Positions 37,269 to 45,300 of a stretch of DNA of 64,000 nucleotides are shown here, one piece after another (position 1 is the stretch's first letter; every line of letters begins with the position of its first letter). Below the pieces are notes generated by a model. That model was not told where the DNA came from and searched no databases. It saw only the letters and a list, made by a program, of their open reading frames with translations. Both the position numbers and the translations under genes were made by a program. The DNA is from Mycobacterium syngnathidarum (lineage in GTDB: Bacteria; Actinomycetota; Actinomycetes; Mycobacteriales; Mycobacteriaceae): positions 62,001 to 126,000 of the forward strand of contig NZ_MLCL01000029.1 of assembly GCF_001942625.1 (NCBI RefSeq), given 5' to 3'.

Positions 37269-38011
37269 CGCACCCGGATACCCAGATCACGGTCAAGCCC
37301 TGGGTGAAGCGCTATCCAGGGTCCGAAAGCTCAACAGCCACATTGGTTTTTCCGCATGCCGGGGGAGCGGCGCTGGCCTACCGCGGGTTCGGGACGGCGC
37401 TGGCCGCCGCCGGATCCGATGCCTACGTCATGCAGTACCCGCAACGCGGTGACAGGCTGTCCCACCCGGCCGCGCCGACGGTGGCTGAACTCGCCAAGGA
37501 CCTGTTCGACGCGGCCGACTGGGGAAGCGTAGGACCGATCCGGCTGTTCGGGCATTGCATGGGCGCGGTGGTGGCGTTCGAATTCGCCCGCATGGCAGAA
37601 CGTCATGGTGTGGCGATCGACGCCCTCTGGGTGTCGGCGAGCGAGGCCCCGTCGGCGGTGGCAGCCGCCCCGGCGCTGCCGATGGCCGAGTCCGAGATCC
37701 TCGCCGAGATGGTCGATCTCGGTGGCACCGACGAAGCCCTGCTCGCCGACGAGGACTTCGTCGAACTGCTGTTGCTGGCGGTACGTGCCGACTACGCGGC
37801 ATTCAACCGGTACGCGTGTGACGCCGACGTGACGATCGCGGCCGACATCTATGCGGTGGGCGGCGACCGTGACCACCGCATCAGCGAGGACATGTTGCGG
37901 CGCTGGGAATCCCACACCCGCGGCGCCTTCACCTGCACGATGTTCGACGGCGGGCACTTTTACCTAAATTCCCAGCTCGAGGATGTGGCGGAGCTGGTCA
38001 ATGAGCTCTAG
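37265..38011 (+). CDS. mbtT: Type II thioesterase of the mycobactin cluster, Cys in the nucleophile elbow
   Basis: A 248-aa alpha/beta-hydrolase of the NRPS type II thioesterase family: FPHAGGAALAYRGF, YPQRGDR, the nucleophile elbow FGHCMGA, and C-terminal GGDRDHRI and GGHFYL (acid and His). The elbow normally reads GHSMG. Here codon 98 is TGC, so Cys replaces Ser. It should free mis-primed or stalled carrier domains of MbtB/E/F. In M. tuberculosis the equivalent domain is fused to MbtB. GTGA overlap with the upstream gene; overlaps mbtC by 11 bases. Confidence 0.85.
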   Translation: MTHPDTQITVKPWVKRYPGSESSTATLVFPHAGGAALAYRGFGTALAAAGSDAYVMQYPQRGDRLSHPAAPTVAELAKDLFDAADWGSVGPIRLFGHCMGAVVAFEFARMAERHGVAIDALWVSASEAPSAVAAAPALPMAESEILAEMVDLGGTDEALLADEDFVELLLLAVRADYAAFNRYACDADVTIAADIYAVGGDRDHRISEDMLRRWESHTRGAFTCTMFDGGHFYLNSQLEDVAELVNEL

Positions 38012-39338
38012 CGGGACGCCACCCGAGTTCGACGCCGCCGATCCGGTGGTGATCGTGGGAATGGCGCTGGAGGCTCCGGGTGGGATCGAGACCGCCGACG
38101 ACTATTGGGCGCTGCTGACCGAGCAGCGTGAGGCGCTCGGCCGATTTCCCGGTGACCGGGGTTGGTCGCTGCGCGAGCTGTTCGACGGCTCGCGCCGTGA
38201 CGGATTCAAGCGTATCCACGATCTGGGTGGGTTCCTCAGCAGTGCAGCAACATTCGATCCTGCGTTCTTCGGTATTTCACCGCGTGAGGCGGTGGCGATG
38301 GATCCGCAGCAGCGCGTCGGTTTGCGCCTCGCGTGGCGCGCGCTGGAGAACAGCGGCGTCAACCCGGACGATCTGGCCGGACACGACGTGGGCTGCTACG
38401 TCGGTGCGTCGGGCCTGGAGTACGGGCCCGCCCTGTCGGAGTTCTCCCACCACAGCGGCCACCTGATCACCGGTACCTCGCTGGGCGTCATCTCCGGCCG
38501 GATCGCCTACACGCTGAATCTGTGCGGCCCGGCACTGACCGTCGACACGTCATGTTCGTCGGCGCTGACCGCATTCCACACCGCTGTCACGGCGGTCCGC
38601 GCGGGCGACTGTGACATGGCACTGGCCGGCGGCGTCTGCGTGATGGGCACACCCGGCTACTTCGTCGAGTTCTCCAAACAGCACGCCCTGTCCGATGACG
38701 GGCACTGCCGGCCCTACAGCGCACACGCCAGCGGAACGGTCTGGGCCGAGGGTGCCGCGATGTTCGTGCTCCAACGCAAATCCGCCGCGCTGCGAAACCG
38801 CCGGGACATCTTGGCCGAGGTCCACGCCACCGCGGTGAACCAGGACGGCCGGACCACCGGCCTGACCGCCCCCAGTGGCAACGCTCAGCAGCGGCTGTTC
38901 GCCAAGGCGATCCAGCAGGCGGGCGTGCGGCCGGAAGACGTCGGCATGATCGAGGGTCACGGCACCGGCACCCGGCTCGGAGACCGGACTGAATTACGTT
39001 CGCTGGCACAGACTTACGGAGCCACCGCGCCGGGTGCGGGCGCCATGCTGGGGTCGGTGAAATCCAACGTCGGGCACTCCCAGGCTGCCGCGGGTGGACT
39101 CGGCCTGGCCAAGGTCATCCTGGCCGCCGAACATGCGGCCATCCCGGCCACGTTGCACGTCGACGAAGCCAGCCGTGAGATCGACTGGGACGCCCAGGGT
39201 TTGCGGTTGGCCACCAAACAGTCTCCTTGGCCCGCGATCGACGGACGACGCATCGGTGCGGTTTCGGCTTTCGGCATGAGCGGCACCAATGCGCACGCGA
39301 TCATCTCGGTTCCCGAGGTCGCCGGGGAGGCCGCATGA
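38001..39338 (+). CDS. mbtC: Polyketide ketosynthase MbtC
   Basis: ATG 38001 (MSSSGTPPEFD) is preferred to an in-frame ATG 18 bases upstream, which lies further inside mbtT. The 445-aa protein is a single KS domain: DTSCSSAL (Cys185), GHGTGTRLGD (His) and KSNVGHSQAA (His). It works with the AT-KR-ACP protein MbtD as a split PKS module, making the beta-hydroxy acid unit of mycobactin. ATGA overlap with mbtD. Confidence 0.92.
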   Translation: MSSSGTPPEFDAADPVVIVGMALEAPGGIETADDYWALLTEQREALGRFPGDRGWSLRELFDGSRRDGFKRIHDLGGFLSSAATFDPAFFGISPREAVAMDPQQRVGLRLAWRALENSGVNPDDLAGHDVGCYVGASGLEYGPALSEFSHHSGHLITGTSLGVISGRIAYTLNLCGPALTVDTSCSSALTAFHTAVTAVRAGDCDMALAGGVCVMGTPGYFVEFSKQHALSDDGHCRPYSAHASGTVWAEGAAMFVLQRKSAALRNRRDILAEVHATAVNQDGRTTGLTAPSGNAQQRLFAKAIQQAGVRPEDVGMIEGHGTGTRLGDRTELRSLAQTYGATAPGAGAMLGSVKSNVGHSQAAAGGLGLAKVILAAEHAAIPATLHVDEASREIDWDAQGLRLATKQSPWPAIDGRRIGAVSAFGMSGTNAHAIISVPEVAGEAA

Positions 39339-42300
39339 GCGAAGCTTGCGAGCGAAACACCCTGCCTTTGACACGCGCCGACGCGTTGCCCGACGCTCGC
39401 GCAGCGGTACTGCTCAGCGCTCACACCGAGGAACTGATCGGCACCGACGCCGCGGCCATCCTGCGGTACCTGGATTCGCGTCCGGCGGTGAGCGCCGACG
39501 ATGTCGCCGCCACCTTGCTGGCCACCCGCCGTCTGCGTCGTCACCGTGCCGTGGTGCGGGCCGGCGATCGCGACGAGCTCACCGCGGGCCTGCGTGCCCT
39601 GGCCGAGGACGCCGAGCATCCGCTGGTCACCCGCGCTCAGGCCGGCGCGGTGGCATCGGGTTCGAGTGGCCGCATCGCGTTCGTGTTTCCCGGGCAGGGC
39701 AGCCAGTGGCCGTCGATGGGCGTGCAAGCCTACGACCGGCTGCCGGTCTACCGGGCCGAGGTGGACAAGTGCGCGGCCCTTTTCGCGGCCACCGGTGCCG
39801 CCTCTGTGCTGGATTACCTGCTGGCTGAACCGGATTCGGGTGCGGTCACCAACGACTTCTCCCAGGTGCAGATCCAGGGCGCCCAGTTCGTCCACGGTGT
39901 GGCACTGGCCGCGGTGTGGCGTTCCTGCGGGGTGCTGCCCGACATCACCGTGGGCCACAGTCTGGGGGAGATCGGTGCGGCCTACGTGGCCGGCAGCATC
40001 ACCCTGTCCGAGGCGGTGGCCGTGGTCACTGCCCGCGCGACGGTACTCGACCGGCTGACCGGGCCGTACCGGGTCGCGGTTCTCGGGATCACGCCCGACG
40101 AGGCGTCGAAGGTGGTTGCCGAGACCCCGGGTTGGCTCGAAGTGTCGGTGGTGAACTCGAGGTCGTCGGTCGCGGTGTCGGGGGACACCGATGCGGTGGC
40201 GGCGGCCGTGGCGGCCGTGGCCGGACGCGGATCGTTCGCCAAGGAAATCGAGATGTGGTTCCCGGCGCACACCACCGCGCTCGACTCGGCGCGCGACGAA
40301 CTCGAATCGATGCTGCCTGCGGCGCAATTCGTTGAATCGCCGGTGCAGTTCATCGGCTCGGCCACCGCCGATGTTGTCGAGGCGGGCACCAGTTTCGCCG
40401 ACTACTGGTACACCAATCTGCGCAGCACTGTGCGATTCGACCGGGCCGTCGAGGCCGCGGCGCGGCGCGGGGCGCAGATCTTCGTGGAACTGTCCGCGCA
40501 CCCGGCATTGCTGTTCGCCATGGGGGACCTGCTCGACGACGCCGACGACCTCACCGGTGGTCCTGTGCTCATGGTCGGATCGGGTCGACGCGACGAACCG
40601 ATCACCGAGCGGCTCAGTGCCAACATCGTCTCGGTGGCGATGGCCGACGCCGGATACCGCTGGGGCGACCTCCCCAACCAGTCGACCGGCCGGTTGCGCG
40701 ATTTCCCGTTCGCACCCATGCGGGCCGAACATCTGTGGGCGACACCGCAACCATTGCCTCCGGTCGCCGGTCTGACAGTCAGCGTGCAGCGCTGGCAGAA
40801 GGCTGCGCCGCGGAACGTGCCGGTCGGACAGCGTCGTGTGGCGGTGCTGGACCTGGCCTCCGGACACGGCCTGGCTGCCGCGTTGACCAGCGCCCTCGAC
40901 GAGGTGCCGGGTGCCACCGCCGCCGACCCCAGCGACGCCGACCTGCTGGTCGTGGTGGCGCCGGTGTCCGACGAGATCGATCCGGTGGCGGCGGCAGAAA
41001 CCTTGAGCCGGCGTATCGATGACGGTCTGCTCGGCTACCTCGATGCGATCACCACCGAGACCCGCGACGTGTGGCTGGTGACCGTGGGTGGTGAGCAGGT
41101 CGTCGGTGAGCGATCCGCACGACCGGAAGCCGCAGCCTTGGCGGCCATGCACCGCAGCCTCGGCTACGAACACCCCGACCAGGAGTTCCGGCAGCTGGAC
41201 CTGCCGCCGGCCGTCCCGGATCCGGTCACCGCGGCTGCCGCCCTCACCACCATGCTGACCGCGGCCGAGGATATTGCTCTGCGGGACAACGGCTCCGGCC
41301 CGGTCCCCTGGCATCGGGAGATGCGTGCCGACACATCGGACGCCCGGACGTGGACAGCGGATTCGGGAATCTTCGACGAGGTGGTCATCACCGGCGGGGC
41401 GGGCGCGGTGGGTCTGCACTTTGCCCGCCAGCTGGCCGAGCAGGGAGCACGACGTATCGTGCTGCTCAGCCGCAGCGGGCTCGACGACCAGCAGGTCTGC
41501 GCGCTGACCGCCGGCGGAACTGAGATCGTCGCACCCCGGTGCGATGTCACCGACCCAGCTCAGATCGCCGCGACCATCGCCGAACTGGAGATCGGCCCGG
41601 CATCGCTGGTGATCCACGCGGCCGCGTCGGCCACGATCGCCCCGGGCAGGGAACTCACCGGCGCGAGCGTGCGGGATACGTTCGCGGCCAAGGTGACCGG
41701 ACTGGCCAATCTCACCGCGGCCTGGCCGCTGCGACCAGATGCCCGGATCGTGTTGTGTTCCTCGGTATCGGGCCTGTGGGGCGGCTACGGCCACGCCGCG
41801 TACTCGGCGGCCAACCGGCTGCTCGACGCGCTCGGCGGACAGCTTCGGACCTCGGGCAAGCACTGCACCGCGGTGCGGTGGGGCCTGTGGCAGGGCGACG
41901 GAATCATCGACTCGGCCGAGGTCAGCCGAGTCGAGCGGTCCGGCCTGCGGGCCATGGTCCCTGAGCTTGCGGTCGAGGCCGGGCTGCGGGATTACCCGGC
42001 CGATCCGCTGGTGTTCAGCGCCGACGCCGAGCGCCTGCGGACCTTCCTCGGTGGCGTGCAAGAACCCGCTGCGGCAGTCGACGACGCCCCCGAGGCGCCG
42101 GACAGCGAAGCGGCCGACGCCACTGGTGCGATGCGGATTGCGCTGGGGGCCGTGCTGAAGCTCAGCGACACCTCCGCACTGGATCTCGACACGTCGCTGC
42201 TGGATCTGGGGGTCGACTCGCTACTGGCAATCGACCTGCGCAAGAAGCTCAAGAAAGCCACCGGCAGATCAGTGCCGCTGGCCACCATCCTCGGTGGCGC

Positions 42301-42364
42301 CACCGCCACCGAATTGATCGAGCATTTGGAAAGACCTGAAAAGGAAGCATTTTCGCGTGACTGA
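39335..42364 (+). CDS. mbtD: Polyketide synthase MbtD (AT-KR-ACP)
   Basis: ATG 39335 overlaps the mbtC stop and gives 1009 aa. AT domain ~105-430 with GQGSQWPSMG and GHSLGEIGA (Ser209). KR ~685-870 with ITGGAGAVGLHFARQLAEQG and SSVSGLWGGYGHAAYSAANR (catalytic Ser/Tyr). ACP with LGVDSLLAIDLRKK (Ser962). With MbtC it extends and reduces the chain by one ketide unit. No DH or TE is present, which fits a beta-hydroxy product. Confidence 0.92.
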   Translation: MSEACERNTLPLTRADALPDARAAVLLSAHTEELIGTDAAAILRYLDSRPAVSADDVAATLLATRRLRRHRAVVRAGDRDELTAGLRALAEDAEHPLVTRAQAGAVASGSSGRIAFVFPGQGSQWPSMGVQAYDRLPVYRAEVDKCAALFAATGAASVLDYLLAEPDSGAVTNDFSQVQIQGAQFVHGVALAAVWRSCGVLPDITVGHSLGEIGAAYVAGSITLSEAVAVVTARATVLDRLTGPYRVAVLGITPDEASKVVAETPGWLEVSVVNSRSSVAVSGDTDAVAAAVAAVAGRGSFAKEIEMWFPAHTTALDSARDELESMLPAAQFVESPVQFIGSATADVVEAGTSFADYWYTNLRSTVRFDRAVEAAARRGAQIFVELSAHPALLFAMGDLLDDADDLTGGPVLMVGSGRRDEPITERLSANIVSVAMADAGYRWGDLPNQSTGRLRDFPFAPMRAEHLWATPQPLPPVAGLTVSVQRWQKAAPRNVPVGQRRVAVLDLASGHGLAAALTSALDEVPGATAADPSDADLLVVVAPVSDEIDPVAAAETLSRRIDDGLLGYLDAITTETRDVWLVTVGGEQVVGERSARPEAAALAAMHRSLGYEHPDQEFRQLDLPPAVPDPVTAAAALTTMLTAAEDIALRDNGSGPVPWHREMRADTSDARTWTADSGIFDEVVITGGAGAVGLHFARQLAEQGARRIVLLSRSGLDDQQVCALTAGGTEIVAPRCDVTDPAQIAATIAELEIGPASLVIHAAASATIAPGRELTGASVRDTFAAKVTGLANLTAAWPLRPDARIVLCSSVSGLWGGYGHAAYSAANRLLDALGGQLRTSGKHCTAVRWGLWQGDGIIDSAEVSRVERSGLRAMVPELAVEAGLRDYPADPLVFSADAERLRTFLGGVQEPAAAVDDAPEAPDSEAADATGAMRIALGAVLKLSDTSALDLDTSLLDLGVDSLLAIDLRKKLKKATGRSVPLATILGGATATELIEHLERPEKEAFSRD

Positions 42365-45300
42365 CATGGTTAGTGCCGATCCGGCAGCTCCCCGCACCTC
42401 CGACGCGCGTCTGGAGCTGATGCGGCGCAGGCTTGCCGAGCGGGGCCTGGCGGCGTCGGGTGCGGAATCCGGGCCGGCGACGGGCACCGAAAGCGTGCCG
42501 GTCGACCCGACCGTGCTGTCCGACGGGCAGCGCCGGATGTGGTTCGTGCAGGGATTCGACCCGAGCGGCGTGCTGCTCAACATCTCTTTGTCCTACCGGC
42601 TGCACGGGGTGATCGATCCCGAAAAGCTCCACGAAGCCCTCAATGCCGTGGCGCGGCGGCACCCGATCCTGCGCACCACCTATCGCGCTGACGAAAACGG
42701 CGAGCCCACCGCAACGGTCCACGATGACCTGGCGCCGGGGTGGGCGGTTCATGATCTGTCCGACAAATCCGAACGGGCGCGCAAGCTGCGTCTGGAGGTG
42801 CTGGCCCAGCGTGAGTTCGGCACCGCCTTCGACCTGAGCAGCGATTCCCCGCTACGTATCTCGTTGATCAAGACCGGACCGGCCGAACACGTGATGCTGC
42901 TCGTCGCACATCACATCGCCTGGGACGACGGATCGTGGCGGGTGTTCTTCGCCGACTTGACCCGGGCCTATTCCGGCGAGCAGCTTGCCGAGACGCCGCG
43001 CGTGACGGTGTCCGCGGCCGGCGACGACGACGAGGATCTGGCGTACTGGCGTGAGGTACTGGCGAACCCGCCGGAGCCGCTGGAGTTGCCCGGCCCGGCA
43101 GGGTCGGTGGTACCCAACGGTTTTCGGTCGCAACGCAGCACCGTGCGGTTGTCCGCCGAGACGGTTGCGCGGGTTTCGGCGCTGGCCCGCGAGACCGGTG
43201 CCACGCCCTACATGGTGCTGCTGGCCGCCTTCGGCGCACTCATCTACCGCTACACCCACACCGACGATTTCCTGATCGCCACCCCGGTCCTGAACCGCGA
43301 CACCGACGAAACCATCGGCTACTACGGCAACACGGTGGCGATGCGGCTGCGGCCGCAGGGCTCGGCCGGGTTCCGGGAGTTGGTGGCAGCCACCAGGGAC
43401 ACCGCAATCGGTGCGTTCGCACACCAGCGGGTCAATCTCGATCGGGTGGTGGCCGAGCTCAACCCGGACCGGCGCCACGGTGCCGAGCGGATGACGCGGG
43501 TCAGCTTCGGGTTCCGCGAGCCCGACGGCGGCGGGTTCACTCCCGACGGTGTGACAAGCGAGCGGGCCGACCTGCGCGGGCAGCACACCCAGCTGCCACT
43601 GGGCTTCATGGTCGAGCTCGACGCAGACGGCGCGGTGGTGGAAGCCGAGCACCTGACCGAGGTGCTCGATGCCGAACTCGCCGCGCAGATGCTGCGGCAC
43701 TTCGCCGTACTGCTCGACAGCGCACTCGGCGAGCCCGATCGGCCGCTGTCGCGGCTGGAATTGTTCACCGCCCAGGACGCCGAGTGGCTGCGCGCGGTGT
43801 CCACCGGTGAGCAGTTCGAGACGCCGGCGACCACCCTGGCGGCGCTGGTCACCGAGCAGGCCGCCCGCACCCCCGATGCCGTCGCGGTGGTCTACGAGGG
43901 ACGCCACTACACCTATCGTGAGCTCAACGAGTCGGCAAACCGGTTGGCGCACTGGCTGATCGAACAAGGTATCGGCACCGAAGACCGGGTGGCGGTGCTG
44001 TTGGAGAAGTCGCCCGAACTGGTCGTCACGGCACTGGGCATCGTGAAGTCCGGTGCGGTGTATCTGCCGGTCGACCCGACCTACCCCGAGGACCGGCTCA
44101 CCTACATCCTGTCCGACTCCAACCCGAAAACCATCCTGCGCGAGCCGGTTACCGGGCTGGAGAATTACCCGGCCACCGATCCCACCGACGCCGAGCGGGT
44201 GCGGCCGCTACGCCCGGACAACACCGCATACCTGATCTATACGTCGGGGTCCACTGGTCTGCCCAAGGGTGTTCCGGTGCCGCACCGGCCGATCGCCGAG
44301 TACTTCGTCTGGTTCGGCGGCGACTACCAGGTGTCCGAGGACGAGCGCCTGCTGCAGGTGGCCTCGCAGAGCTTCGACGTGTCGATCGGTGAGATCTTCG
44401 GCATGCTGGCCGCCGGTGCACGCCTGGTGATCCCGAAGCCGGGCGGCCTGGGTGACATCGGATATCTCACCGATCTGCTGCGCAACGAGGGCATCACCTC
44501 GATGCACTTCGTTCCGTCTCTGCTCGGTCTGTTCCTGTCGCTGCCGGGTGTCAACGAGTGGCGCACGCTGCAGCGCGTGCCGATCGGTGGAGAGGCACTG
44601 CCCGGCGAGATCGCCGACAAGTTCCTGGCCACGTTCGACTCCCTGCTGCACAACTTCTACGGACCCACCGAAACGGTGCTCAACTGCACCCGCTACAAGG
44701 TGGAGGGCAAGCAGGGCGCGCGGATCGTGCCGATCGGCACGCCGAAGATCAACACCACGATTCACCTGCTCGACGATGCGCTGCAGCCCGTGCCGGTCGG
44801 GGTGATCGGTGAGATCTACATCGGCGGAACACATGTCGCGCACGGATACCACGACCGTCCGCGGCTGACCGCCGAGCGGTTCGTCGCCGACCCGTTCAAT
44901 CCCGGCGGACGGATGTATCGCTCGGGTGACTTGGCCCGGCGCAACGCCGACGGTGACATCGAATTCGTCGGCCGCGCCGACGAGCAGGTCAAGATCCGTG
45001 GCTTCCGAATCGAACTCGGTGAGGTTTCCGCGGCCATCTCCGTCGACCCGTCGGTGGGCCAGGCCGTGGTGGTGGTCAGCGACCTGCCGTCGCTGGGCAA
45101 GAGCCTCGTCGCCTACATCACGCCCGCCGCCGGCGCCGAGCGAGTGGAGATCGACCGCATCCGGGCCAGGGTGACCGCTGCGTTGCCCGAGTACATGATC
45201 CCGGCGGCGTTCGTCGAGCTCGCCGAGATCCCGATCACCGCGCACGGCAAGATCGACCGCCGGGCGCTGCCCGAGCCGGAGATCCGTTCGGCCACCGAAT

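Noticed and set aside
39014..42061. Very long open frame (1015 codons) on the minus strand opposite mbtC/mbtD
   Set aside because: Low-complexity Arg/Gly/His-rich product with no domain; an artefact of high-GC codon bias opposite real PKS genes whose motifs are unmistakable. The same applies to long minus frames at 26895-28913 and 28947-30926.
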